From: Sanguinoderma infundibulare
Taxonomy: Eukaryota; Basidiomycota; Agaricomycetes; Polyporales; Polyporaceae
Reading direction: 5' to 3'
NCBI GenBank assembly: GCA_032821775.1
Contig: JAVLRN010000001.1
Coordinates: 3,658,001-3,722,000 of the forward strand
DNA length: 64,000 nt
Of the stretch, positions 42,501 through 53,283 are shown piece after piece (position 1 is the stretch's first letter; the number at the start of each line of letters is the position of its first letter). A program made the position numbers and the translations under genes. A model generated the notes under the pieces. That model ran no database searches and was not told where the DNA came from. It saw nothing but the letters and a program-made list of their open reading frames with translations.

Positions 42501-42848
42501 CCTTCACTGACGTGGACCGCATCGTACAGGAACTGAGCGGTACAGGGCCGAACGTGTAGCTTGCCTTGTCGTATCTGCTTTCTTGGTCGCGCATAGCACG
42601 TAACAGTCGAGTGCTGCTTTCTTGGTTGCGCATAGTATGTAACAGTCGAGTACTGCTTTCTTGGCCGCGCATGGTATGTAATAGACTTGGTACTTCTGCT
42701 ATTTGTAGCCTGCAGTCTGAGTCTCAAGCGACGACTTTAGCTCTACGGGGCCTATCAAGATGTCGCATGCACCGCGCAAAACTCGTAGCCAACGCAGGAA
42801 ACGTCATACTGCGCGTTAAGTATCACGTCGTCTACTACAAGCTGCCAG
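42501..42848. other. Intergenic, convergent ends, with tandem repeat
   Basis: Separates the 3' ends of the DUF6535 gene and the fucosyltransferase-like gene. It contains the 39-bp tandem repeat at 42575-42691 and no gene. Confidence 0.5.
42575..42691 (+). repeat. 39-bp tandem repeat, three copies
   Basis: Units begin CTGCTTTCTTGG at 42575, 42614 and 42653, followed by GCGCAT and GTAACAGTCGAGT. Copies differ mainly by C/T changes. The third copy is degenerate at its end. Confidence 0.85.
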
Positions 42849-45171
42849 TTACTGGAGCTCGAACGCATGCCACGCAGGCACGATCCTCCCCTCGACGTCG
42901 ACGTCGACCCAGCGCGCCCTGGACGTGTTCGGGTCGCCATTATAATAATCCCCATCGTCGTCGAATCCAAACGCCCGCTCGAACCCGAACCCGAGCGCGG
43001 CCACCCGGCACACGTTCGACCTGCAACAACCCCAGCCCCGTCAGCACGTCGATACAACCACAAGCACAAGCACAAAGACGCCCGTGACCCACCCCTCCGC
43101 GCACACAACAGCACCCGGCACGGCCTCGCCCGGCCAGGCCCACAGGCCGCTGACCATCGCCAGGTCGACGACCATGCCCCTCGTCAGGCGCACGCGCTCC
43201 TCCTCCGGCTCCTGTTCAAACATCTGCTGGACGTACTCGCGTGCGGGCGCCAAAAACCGCAGGTCCGCGTTCGCGCTCCGGCCGAGCGAGAAGATCGCCG
43301 CCGCAGACGAGAGGTTGCCCACGAACTCGCGCATCGCGCCTGGGGAATCCGACGCGAGCCAGGCGACGACCTCGGGCGGGGCGCCAACGTCTGCGGCATT
43401 TACGCCGGCAGCGGTGGACGCGGACGAGGAGACGTTCCCGTGGAACCTGTCCCATGCCTGCCGCGTGCCCGCGACGTACTTCGCGAGGGGGATCGTCCCG
43501 TCGCGGTAGAAGGAAATTGCGCTGGGACGGCCGTCGCCCTTCCGGATGTGTACCGCCACGTACGGCGCGGGGTTGGCAGTCGAGCGAGGTGGGTGCGAAG
43601 CGTCATCTCGGGTGGCAGATTGATTGCTTGTTTCGAGATCGGCAGACGTCGGAGGTACGGAGAGGGTTGAGAGGAGCTCCTTGCGGGCGGACCTGATGAG
43701 TGCGGCCATGTTTGCGTTTGGGCGGATGGCTTCCTGGAATGAGATACGGGCGTGCTCGTAGATGGGTTTCAGTCGATTCATGTGGTGGCCGAACCTACGC
43801 GTATAAGAATGTCAGTTACCAAACGCCGCTAGCAGATATGTAAACTCACGGGTCCTCATATTCTTCCGAGAATGGATGGCCGAAGTGATACTTGGCCGTC
43901 CTTGAGCTGATGACCTACAAAAGGTACGCTCATGAGGCGCATGTAGCTCGGAAAGCGCATATACCTACCCAATGTCTGAGACGCGCATCAATAAAAATGA
44001 CTCAGTGTGTACTGAATCGCGCACCTTGCGGTCCGGGGACAAGCAACAAGCTCTGCCGATGACAGCGCGTGAGGACCACTATGGGCTTCGCACAAACGGT
44101 CACTCACCTTCAGGGGGTGGCGCACGACAGCCAGGCTCTGGGCCGGGGTCGAGGAAGCGGACGGGTTGGAAGTAGTCCGACCACCTGTATGTGTGTGGGG
44201 GCGTAATAGCGCTTGTCAATATGGAGTGCCGTGGGCCCGATGACAACCTTACCTTCCGCGATTCCAGTGGGTATCGTCTATGAGGAACGTCCGTTTTCGC
44301 TGCTCGCAGTGTCACCTTCCACGCTGCTAAGAAATGAGAGGGATGGGGAACGTACCTCGCGCGCAAACGCTGCGGCCTGTGCCATGAGGGCGAGGTCGGC
44401 GACGAGGCCGACATGTCCGTCGAGTAGGTACGTGATGGTCTTGGAGCAGACCTTGGTGAGCTCGCCTTCGGGTAGATGATAGTTAGTATTATCGTCGTGA
44501 TGCTCGACGTCCATGCCACCGGTGTGGGGGGTCTCCCAATATTCTCCGTGGTGCATAAATCCGCTCATGAGTTTGCCGCATTCCGCACGGTATTCGTTGC
44601 CGGTGAGGGGAAATTGGGTATAGTTTTCGTACGAAATCAATTGGAGCTGGGATGGCGGCTGACCGGAACTAGATGGGGACGGGGCAGCTGAGATGGAAGG
44701 GAATGGCGGTTTTGACGTGGAGAGTAATAGGTCGGGATTGGTGGTCTCGGGAAAGTCTCCTGGCACCTGCAAGAATAGCGCGTGTAGTTTTCCAGGTTTC
44801 GCGATGGACACAATGAGGAAAGCGAGAAGAAGGAAAGCCAAGAGAGACCCGCCAGCCAGCGGCAAGTTGGCGAACGCATGTCGAATGCGGTATTTGACAG
44901 AGTGTGTGCCAGTATCCTTGGCCTTCAGTTGCGGGTTGTCATCTCCATGACTCCGGTAACCCGGCGAAAGCAGAGGCTGAGATTGTTGTTGTTGCTGACT
45001 CTTCCAGTCGTTAGTCTCGTCGTCTTGGGATCTCTGGAGCTCGACCTCGGTAAAACCCTCCTCTGCGCGACCGGCACGCGAATGTGGGGTACGGGGAGTA
45101 AGAATGCGGTATTCGGAGCGAGAGGGCCGGCCAGTCACGAAAATGTCGGGAAGGGTGCGGTTAGGTGGCAT
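42849..45171 (-). CDS. Type II membrane glycosyltransferase, O-fucosyltransferase-like
   Basis: Probable Golgi enzyme of the fucosyltransferase-like (GT-B) group; donor and acceptor are unknown. The cytosolic tail (MPPNRTLPDIFVTGRPSR) has a poly-Gln run at residues 59-63. A single signal anchor lies at about residues 104-124 (AGGSLLAFLLLAFLIVSIAK), then a Ser/Pro stem. The lumenal part has GHVGLVADLALMAQAAAFAR, RTFLIDDTHWN-like residues, WSDYFQPVRF and the nucleotide-sugar motif YVAVHIRKGDG. It continues VVAWLASDSPGAM and NVCRVAALGFGFERAFG, ending PAWHAFELQ. Introns around 44500-43780 and 43100-43020 were inferred. A TAAATATAG box lies about 135 bp upstream. Confidence 0.78.
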
Positions 45172-46525
45172 GGTGCATGGATCGCCGTGCGAGCCAAGAA
45201 GAACGACGAGGGCGACGACGCTGACCGTCAATGGGCAGCTGGGGCGGGGACATCGGGGACCACCTCAGCAGACGCTCAGGCAAAAATGCCGCACGCCCAG
45301 ATCTATATTTAGATCGCCGGTCTTGTCAGTCACAGCCAGGCGGGCGCCAATAGCTAATTGATGTCCGTAGCCTCGGCCTCGTCCTGTGCGAAAAATGTGG
45401 AATGTCGACAGCGTGTGTCCTCGCGGTTTTGTACTCTGCTTTTACTGTGACATACGGTCTCCGTCTCCCTTGGATCCTTGCAAGAAGGCGCCAAGACTAA
45501 TGCACTTGTGTCCAACGTGCGGCTGGTGTTCCCAAACTACTCGAACGCAAGTCCTATCGGGCTTGGTGGCCGGACCTTGCGCCAGTCTTCTGTACGCCGC
45601 CCCCTGTCCAGCTGCCGACGACGATGTTGAGTCCATCCGTTCGCAGGGAGTCTTACTGTCTCTGTTGGTATTAACAACGCCGTCCAGTTTCCGTTGTGTA
45701 CTTCCAAGGAACACTTCTTCCCTGATCTCGTGTCGCAGTACTCGGATGCCTGACCTTGGGAAGTGTCCCACAATCGAAGCCACCCCGCTTAAAAAGTAGC
45801 ACTGGTGCTGCCGCAACGGGGGGCATTCAATGTAGAAAAGGCGAGGAATATTGCTCCCAAATTCTGGTCCCATATCTGAATGCCCGCGATTCGCAAATGT
45901 GCTGACAACGCAATCCTACCCGTGTTCGTACCGGCGGCCGAGCATCCGAGTCCATGCTCGGTTTTGGTTTACGCATCTCTACGTCCTGCGGCATATACCG
46001 CAAGGGCCGTGACGCTCGTTTGCTAGTAGACCTTCCTTCTCCTTCATTCACGTTCATCTGATTGTGGTAGGCACCTACATACGCTACACGTACAAGTCCT
46101 CACTGACATAGTATACTTAGGTGACCTCTGCGGACCGGGCCCCAAACAAGGTTTCGATCGCCCAGCGCTGCAACGGTCTCAGGCCACTCCCCAACTGTAA
46201 CTTACTGTGGCACCACCATATCAGTCTCTATTCGGTCTGCTTATCTCGCCAACCAAGCTCTGCGGTGGAAGGTGTACACGTAAACCTGACAGCGACGCTC
46301 GGAGAGAATAGGTCATCGGCGTTCAGTTTGACTGGTTCCATCCGATTGCGTGGACCATTCCTGAGGCCTGACCCTTATGCACACTTCACGGGCGCCGAAG
46401 AACCCTAAGCATCCATGCCATGAGAGGAAGGGCACGCGTGCGGACATATATCCTGGTCCCTCTGAGCGTCATTTGGCCATCTCTCCTTCTCCCTCTTCAC
46501 AGCACCAGCGACATTCACCCCGGCG
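45172..46525. other. Intergenic region, divergent promoters
   Basis: About 1.35 kb between divergent genes. The left end holds an AT-rich palindrome-like AGATCTATATTTAGATC at 45299-45315 that may act as the TATA region of the minus-strand gene. The rest has only short open frames without supporting features. Confidence 0.4.
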
Positions 46526-48618
46526 ATGGCGTTGGATGATCCCCAAGCGCTCATTCTCGCCGGCATGGCTCTCTTAGCCGCCATCTACGTCGTCCGATGG
46601 AAGACTCACCCGGTAGGTAACGTTGAACGCTACATGGAAGACGCTGATCGTTTCGGCAGTTAAGGGCTATCCCGACCATCGGCGGGTCAGATGCACCGGG
46701 ACTATCGTTCCTCGCTGCGCGAAACTTCAAGCGCAACCCAGAGGTGCTGCTTTCCGAAGGTTACAAGAAGGTACGTCTGTTATCACTTCGCTAATTTTGC
46801 AGGGCACTCAAATATTCGCGCCCTCGAAAGTACTACAATTCGACCTTCAAGGTTGCATTCTTCCGCTACTGGTTGGTCGTACTCGCTGGACCCAAGATGG
46901 TCGACGAACTCAGGTTGCGCCTTGACGACGAGGCATCACACAAGGCGGGAGTGGAAGAGGTATGAAGCGTGCTCAGGCTACCGTATATATTGTACATGCA
47001 TTGATCTTTCTCCTGTAGGCTGTGCAGTTGAGGTACACCGTTGGGCATGACATAGTCGACGATCGGTATCACATCGACGTCATGAAGGAGATGCTACCAC
47101 GGAACATTCCCGTGGTCCTCCCAGAGCTCGTCGACGAGCTGAGAGTTGCGGTACAGGAATACATTCCCACTAAGGGCGATGGTCAGTAGCCCTCCGTAGT
47201 GGTGCCACCTCTTAAGCGTTCAGTCGTCTGACGATGTGTAGAATGGACTGCTGTAACCATGATGCCAAAGATGCAGAAGATTATTGCGCGCGCAAGCAGC
47301 CGCGTATTCGTTGGGCTCCCACTTTGTATGTTCTTCTTTATTGCAGGGGCGTGTGGTATTTTATGGCGTTCTGCAGGTCGGAACGAGGAGTACGTGGAGA
47401 TGTCGATCCGCTTCACCGGGGATATTGTCAGTGACAGGAAGATCATGGAGCTCGTACCACACTTCCTCAAGAGGTGAAATGTAAGCTCCAGCCAAGCATG
47501 TTTATGTCTGATGTTTTTCAATAGATTTGTCGGCCCTCTTGTGAGCAAGGCCAAACAAACAATCAGCCGAGCGATGCCAGACATCCAACCGATCATCCAC
47601 GAGAGGATGGCGAACATGGAGGAGCTCGGCGAGGACTGGTCTGATAAGCCTGTACGTCCCAGTATGACGTCTTGAAGATGATGTCTACTCACAGCTGGGG
47701 TATGATTACAGAATGATATGCTTCAGTGGTTGATCGACAAAGCTGTTCTCAGGAACCAGAGTGATGTGGACATTGTCAAGCGGATCTTTCTGATAAACTT
47801 TGCGGCTATCCACACCACCTCTATGGTGGGCATCCCATTCCCTTCTTTTCATATCGAGTGTTGATGACATCCAACTTCGCCTTCCCAGACCCTCGTTCAA
47901 GTTCTTTTCGATCTCGCTGCCATGCCCGAGTACGTTCGGCTACTTCGGGAAGAGATCGATGCTGTCATCGCCACGGACGGCTGGACGAAGGCTGCCATGG
48001 ACAAGATGTGGAAGCTCGACAGCCTCCTCAAAGAATCGTTGCGGTACCGTGGAATTGCGCTCGGTTCGTCTTTATTTTCTGTGCGAATTCCACTGTAACG
48101 TACCTGACTTGAGGCCCATTGTATGCTTCAGGTTCGTCCCCGCGCAAGGTGTCAAGGGATGTCACGTTGAGCGACGGCACGTTCCTGCCGAAGGGCACCT
48201 TCGTCACCACTGCTGCGTACCCGGCGCACTATGACGAGTCGAGCTATGACGACCCCGACATCTTCGACCCCTTCCGATTCTCGAAGATACGTGACAGCGC
48301 CGGAGAGGGCTCGGGCTCGAAACATCAGTTCGCTAGCACCTCTGTTGACTACCTGCCGTTTGGCCACGGCAAGCACGCATGGTACGTCGACTTTCCGTGA
48401 TCCCTGCTGGACGGTACGGGTTTTTATCCCGATGCAGCCCAGGACGGTTCTTTGTGGCGAACGAGCTGAAGGCGATCCTCGCGTACATTGTGCTCAACTA
48501 CGACCTGAAGCCCGGAGGGGATGGCAAACGGCCGGCGGACACTTATTCTGGAACGGCTATTGTGCCGTCGTGGACCGGCGAGGTGCTGTTCAGGAAGCAG
48601 CAGGCGGAGAAATCTTGA
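46526..48618 (+). CDS. Cytochrome P450 monooxygenase (second)
   Basis: ER-anchored monooxygenase; substrate unknown. The N-terminal anchor is MALDDPQALILAGMALLAAI, followed by IPTIGGSDAPGLSFL. The body has KYRGTQIF/FKVAFFRYW, VGHDIVDDRYHIDVM and ARASSRVFVGLPLC. The I-helix reads INFAAIHTTSM, so the usual acidic-Thr pair is His-Thr. ExxR is in LLKESLRYRG. The haem loop is FGHGKHACPGRFFVA with the Cys ligand. It ends LFRKQQAEKS. At least nine introns are needed. The His-Thr I-helix and FGHGKHACPGR loop are typical of the CYP64/ent-kaurene-oxidase-like and CYP512/5144 groups, which often act on terpenoids or steroids. This is inference, not assignment. Confidence 0.87.
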
Positions 48619-49613
48619 TTTTTCCTTGGATCGCTATGTTTCCTGTTCATGCTAGATTGTTAGTCGATGCTATTCCCAGACCACGAGTGTCCTCAATGTA
48701 GAGTATGTGGTCGAGTTCGAGTGGTTGTTGGCCACGCAGGAGAACGCCCTTTTCACCTGACAAGCAGATCTTGAGCAAGCGCAAGGTTGTGTCTTCTTGG
48801 TGACTTTGTATTATACACCACACGCCCCATTGAATCGTAATCGAACGTCTGGCCGCTCTGGGTAAGCAGACAATATGGCATAGCCTCCCACTTACCGTGG
48901 AGGTTATCTCGAAGCATGCCGTGATGAATCATGACGGGCACATCAAACACCACCACCACGCCTCATTTTGGTCCCCTCAGTCCGCCATCAAACTATGATG
49001 CGAGCCCGATGGGCGATGACATTGAGTTGACCAACGTTCCGGAGCGTCGATGCAGTACCCCCCAAAGGCGCGGACTCACTGCCTCAAGATTGACGCCCCG
49101 GAGTCCGTATGGTGACCTGGTAAATATCTCTTCCATCGTAGGTTAAACACTGGTAGCCTGCTTAGACCGCCTCGATCCATCGTCTGTCCCCAATAATGTC
49201 GCTAGTACCGGTACTCAGTGATCGCGATTCATACAGACCGCTTGTCTTGGTTTCAGCTCATCCTACGCGCGCCTTCACTGGCTTCCGTGTACGCGACCGA
49301 ATACTCCATCCATATGTACTGGCGGAGATAAAGCACACCAAAAAGAACTACTTATTATTAATATGCCTGATTAAGTTTGGAGGTGGATAGATGTTATGGT
49401 ACAATCAGCGCTGACCACAGTCATGCGAGCGGAGGAAGCCCTAGAATATCATGATATGTGGGTAGTATCGAGACGTCTTCCAGATTCTCCGATATCTCCT
49501 TCGCCGGGACGCCCACTTCCGACAAAGATGCCCCCGTCCATTGGGCAACCCACCCCAACTCCCTGACCACGTTCGTCGCGGGATCCGACTACTTCGCTGC
49601 CGATGCTGTGCGG
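48619..49613. other. Intergenic region with a short possible ORF
   Basis: Apart from the weak candidate at 48931-49146, nothing recognisable. Parts near 49330-49400 are AT-rich. Confidence 0.4.
48931..49146 (+). CDS. Possible small hypothetical protein, 71 aa
   Basis: From ATG 48931 the frame reads MTGTSNTTTTPHFGPLSPPS and is Thr/Ser/Pro-rich with an acidic GDDIELTNVPE patch, ending VNISSIVG. No domain is seen and no promoter is evident. It could be an exon of an unrecognised gene. Confidence 0.22.
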   Translation: MTGTSNTTTTPHFGPLSPPSNYDASPMGDDIELTNVPERRCSTPQRRGLTASRLTPRSPYGDLVNISSIVG

Positions 49614-50237
49614 TCAACAGGATGCACTGTCGTGCAAGCCAGCGGGGCGAGAACGTGGGGTGTGATGGGATGGAGACGGGGTCGACGATGCCAACGCTCG
49701 GGAACATTGCTCGTCCTCTGAGTCGCCACTATCCGCTGCAGAGTCCACAGCCCGAGCGGGCGCATTGAAAACCAGTGCCTCTGCTCCCTTTCGATCGGCC
49801 GCGTCGGAGAGGAGTGCGGCGAGGGGGAGAGCGGGTAGTTTCAAAGGATGCAGCTGCGGAGGTGCGTGGCGGATGAGTCGAGTGTCGTCGATGGCCAGGG
49901 GTAATACGATGGGGAGCGACGTGTCCCTAACGGCCATGGCTGCCCCGGTGTGGAAGGAATTCTTGTCTTCTTCGACAAAGGTCCCGCTTTCCAAGCTCAT
50001 CTCGTCAATCGAGACCCGCGGACGCGAGCACTCGATGTCCTCTGTTGCGGAAGCTAAGCATTAACATGGGGACATGGGCTAACCGTCGGGACTGCCAGGA
50101 CACTCACCTTGGACGTCCTGTGCGGTGCTTGCTCGCTGCTGCTGTCGGCGCCGTCGGAAGTAGATGAAGAAAGTCGTGCCGAGCACGACGAGGACCAGCG
50201 CGACCTCGATGCATACGCTATAGATCACGTTGGCCAT
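49614..50237 (-). CDS. Small single-pass membrane protein
   Basis: About 189 residues, unknown family. The start MANVIYSVCIEVALVLVVLG leads into one membrane helix ending FFIYF, then the stop-transfer cluster RRRRQQQR. This suggests a short outside or lumenal N-terminus and a cytosolic tail. A 54-nt intron in phase 1 (GTGAGT...TTAG) joins DVQ to ASATEDIECSRPRV. The tail is polar with an Ala/Leu/Pro-rich middle and an acidic GDSEDEQ patch, ending GLHDSASC. A TATA box lies 62 bp upstream. Confidence 0.65.
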
Positions 50238-50298
50238 CGGCGTTGTCGGGGGCGTATGAGGGCGCAAGGGACGGGCGATGTTTGACACAGTTCTGCAT

Positions 50299-50307
50299 AT
50301 TTTATAA
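50299..50307 (-). promoter_or_regulatory. TATA box of the small membrane-protein gene
   Basis: TATAAAATA on the minus strand, 62 bp upstream of the ATG at 50237. Confidence 0.55.
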
Positions 50308-50516
50308 GCAGCCTCATCGTATTCTTCGAGGACTGATCATATCATGAGACGAGCGTCCGAACCGGTATTGATGCTGCGATCATTCCTATCGTGACAGACA
50401 CAGTGTGATGCACAGCTCCTCTACTTGATGACGCGTCTGCTTCGGGATGATGCTTGCATCCTACCATGGGAAGGTTTAGTACTTTCCGCTGGGTGAGCAT
50501 CTGTCATACCTTCGGG

Positions 50517-50524
50517 TATAAAAG
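50517..50524 (+). promoter_or_regulatory. Orphan TATA box
   Basis: TATAAAAG on the plus strand, in the gap between two minus-strand genes. No supported plus-strand coding region follows. A transcript from here would run antisense into the NR2C2AP-like gene. Confidence 0.25.
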
Positions 50525-50729
50525 GAAATTGCAAGACTTGACTGGTTTGCATCGTCGTGTTCCTGGACTGGGAGCCTCGACGGCCTCAACGGTGATCGGC
50601 ACAGGCCTGGCTCGGCAAGGTGTCGACATTCACACGAGCGCGGAGGATAGCTCTTATGAGCGTTATTATGGACCGCGTCTCGACTTGGAGGCGCACCTTT
50701 CTCCGACTGCTTTCCTTCTCTTTCATCTA

Positions 50730-51289
50730 TTATGCTACTGGCACGCTGCCCAGTACCTGCAAGTCGTACACCGTTATCCGTCCGAAGAAGTCAGAGCTCT
50801 CCTCGAACACCAGCTTCATGCCCTCTATCTTGGCATCTGCTAGATCCGCCTCTCCCACAATCCAATCGAAGACCTGCTTCCTGTTCACGTCCTCGGGATA
50901 GATGCGCGTCAATGCCCGCCACTTCTGCTCTCCGCTTGGCAAGACCTCGACGGACGTTCTCGTGCCCACGAAACCACCCTGAAACGTGAGATCTATGCGT
51001 CTCGGTATCACCGGAATGGGAAACGTCAGCTGCACGTATTGCGGCGTGCCCTGGGAGCAGTAAGGCGAGTCAGAGCACGTCGAGACCCGGAGAAGAGGAC
51101 GCACTTGCTGAGACGTCCAGCAGGTCTCGGGGCTACCGTCGGTGAGATGTTTCTTCCCCACCGACTTGTCAAGGATCGAGCTGACTCTGTTCACGGCGAC
51201 CGGTCAGCGGCGATCGTGCGCAATTCCAAGATCCCGACGCACTTGATTTTCGTATCCGCATTGATCAACGGCTGTAAGCCCTCCGCCAT
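50730..51289 (-). CDS. NR2C2AP-like galactose-binding-fold protein
   Basis: Resembles the human nuclear receptor 2C2-associated protein, a small F5/8-type-C-like beta-sandwich of unclear role outside animals. Exon 1 (MAEGLQPLINADTKIK) joins VSSILDKSVGKKHLTDGSPE, then TCWTSQQ and, after a second intron, GTPQYVQLTFP. The rest has IDLTFQGGFVG, YPEDVNRKQVFDW, LVFEESSDFFGRITVYDLQV and ends LGSVPVA, about 147 residues. Residue order and the QGGF, YPED and DFFGR motifs match the animal protein end to end. Confidence 0.85.
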
Positions 51290-51544
51290 GAGACGAAAGG
51301 GGCTCCAGTCTTGTGCAGTCCGTTCTTCTTTGCGCTCCTCAACGGTAGCCTTCCACAAGTTTGTGGTGGTTCGTTGGAGGAAGGGCGTCGCGCGCAGAGC
51401 ATCAGGCAGATCGACCCCGGCTGCACGTGACCACTATCGCGCTCCCGCCGGCTCAAAACTCGAGTACGCTCTAACTCTCTTCTCTCCACCACCAGCACCT
51501 CCTTCTGTGCCCGTCCTGCACACTACGGTTAACCCCGTTCCACC
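51290..51544. promoter_or_regulatory. Divergent promoter, NR2C2AP-like and PTP genes
   Basis: 255 bp separate the two start codons. The PTP side ends in a C/T-rich run (CTCTCTTCTCTCCACCACCA) about 60 bases before its ATG. Confidence 0.45.
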
Positions 51545-52795
51545 ATGTCACAGGCGACTACAGGTCTCCCTGCTTGGCTCGAACGTTCGCACAACTTCGA
51601 GCATCTCACCCTCGTCCTCCGCACGCTCGCGACGCGCGAACGCACCCGTAAGGCCGCTCGCGCGGCCTCCCAGCATCCGTCGCACCCTTCCAAAAGGCAC
51701 CGTATCGCGCAAGTCGCGTCCACCGTGCAGCCCAATGCCGAACACGTCGCGTTCTACTCCATCGCCGCCGGCTCGGACCCCGACGTCCAGCCCTTCAACC
51801 GATACATGGATATATACCCCTACGACCGCACGCGCGTCGTAGTGTGCCCGGGCGACCACCACGGGGAGAGCGTGTGCGGGAGTGCGTGTCAAGCGGGGCG
51901 GTATCTGAACGCGAACTGGATCAGGGAGCTCGCAGGCGGCAAGTGGTGGATCGCGACGCAGGCACCGCTCCCGCACACCGCGCACACCTTCCTCTCCTCC
52001 CTCCTTGAGGGCGTCTCGCCACCCCCAGACCCACACGACGCCTCCCAAAAGCCAGAAAACCTGCGCCGCGAGCGGCGCGTCCGGACCGTCGTGCAGCTCA
52101 CGCAGAACCTCGAGGGCGGGATGCGCAAGGCGCACGCCTACTTCCCCCCGATCGAGGGCCAGACCTGGGTCATCGAGCCCGTACACGCACCCGGCGCGAG
52201 CCCCATCGCAGTCACGCTCGTGCGCGCCCAAACAATCGACGACGCGCACTGCGTCCAGAGCGTCGTCCACCTCCAGCCCCTCTCCCCCGCCCACGCGCCC
52301 GCCGGCGAGCCCGTCCTCTTCCAGCACCTCCTCTACGCGTCCTGGCCCGACCACGGCGTGCCCGCGGGCGAGGACCGCACGGCCCTCCTGCGCTTCGCGC
52401 GGCTCGTCGACGACGCGAACCGCGACCGCTCGCTCCACCCCGACGGCGGCGCGGACCTCGACCCCGACCCGCCCATCGTGGCGAACTGCTCGGCGGGCGT
52501 GGGCCGCACGGGCGCGTTCATCGCGCTGTGCTCGCTTCTCCGGCACTACGACTTTCTGTCGCCCCCTCCACAGTCGGAGGGGTCCCAGGCGAAGGTCCTG
52601 CCGCTGCCCCAGTCGCCGCTGGGCGCGCTGCCGGAGGAGCTGCGGGAGGACATGATCGCGCAGGAGCTCGACGCGTTGCGGGAACAGCGGCCGGGCATGG
52701 TCGAGCGCGACGATCAGGTGTTCATGGTTTACGAGGCGTTGATCTCTGCGTTCGGTTCCTCGAGTAATAACATGGCTGCCGACGAGAGCCCGTAA
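51545..52795 (+). CDS. Protein tyrosine phosphatase, classical PTP fold
   Basis: Intronless, 416 residues, with strong ATG context (CACCATGT). Motifs in order: FNRYMDIYPYDRTRV (phosphotyrosine-recognition loop), YLNANWIREL, KWWIATQAPLPHTAHTF, the acid loop WPDHGVP and the signature NCSAGVGRTGAF. The nucleophile Cys and the Arg are present. The residue before the Cys is Asn, whereas the family has His (HCX5R). The Q-loop reads ERDDQVF, with Glu at the first usual Gln. The catalytic core should fold, but activity may differ from standard PTPs. The low-complexity Pro/Gly insert SPPPQSEG follows the P-loop helix. The base content is very GC-rich, so the antisense frame is open but is not a gene. 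Confidence 0.9.
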   Translation: MSQATTGLPAWLERSHNFEHLTLVLRTLATRERTRKAARAASQHPSHPSKRHRIAQVASTVQPNAEHVAFYSIAAGSDPDVQPFNRYMDIYPYDRTRVVVCPGDHHGESVCGSACQAGRYLNANWIRELAGGKWWIATQAPLPHTAHTFLSSLLEGVSPPPDPHDASQKPENLRRERRVRTVVQLTQNLEGGMRKAHAYFPPIEGQTWVIEPVHAPGASPIAVTLVRAQTIDDAHCVQSVVHLQPLSPAHAPAGEPVLFQHLLYASWPDHGVPAGEDRTALLRFARLVDDANRDRSLHPDGGADLDPDPPIVANCSAGVGRTGAFIALCSLLRHYDFLSPPPQSEGSQAKVLPLPQSPLGALPEELREDMIAQELDALREQRPGMVERDDQVFMVYEALISAFGSSSNNMAADESP

Positions 52796-53283
52796 CTTGC
52801 GAAGGTCGTAGATATATGTTGGATGTCTCGTCGCAGGGTCTACCATGTGTCGTTTTTTTTCCTGAAGACACTGTCATGAAAGCGCCACTCGAGCCAGCTC
52901 TACGACTAGTCTCTGATATGTGGTGAGGCGTGCAAGGCCGCGATGTCCGCGATGTGAATCCAGCCTACCGTCCTGACGATATCGGGGATGGGATTGATGA
53001 GATCTAGGCTTTGTGACGCCCCGGGGTCGATTTCTCTGGGATCCGGAACCTTTTCACGCAATTGGGGCCGTACGGTTAATTTCATCGTCTCCATGCCTTC
53101 AAGTGATAGTGATGCGCAGGGTGTATTACGGCAAGAAGGCACAAATGTGAAGGGATTAAAAGGACTTAAGGTACGCAAACGTTATAAGGTACTAAAAGGC
53201 TATAAGGTAGCAGCGGACATTAAACGTGTGTAAGGTACCGGTATCGTCGTATCGTACAATGAACACCTCCGAAACTCAAACGG
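52796..53283. other. Intergenic, convergent ends
   Basis: Between PTP and the secreted NST-repeat gene. Around 53150-53235 the motif TAAGGTA recurs four times at 17-27 bp intervals in an A-rich stretch. No gene is supported. Confidence 0.4.

Noticed and set aside
51548..52846. 432-codon open frame antisense to the tyrosine phosphatase
   Set aside because: It mirrors the third-base GC bias of the PTP gene, has no domain and is compositionally Arg/Val-rich noise.
53150..53235. TAAGGTA motif repeated four times
   Set aside because: Short and irregular; could be chance in an A-rich intergenic stretch.
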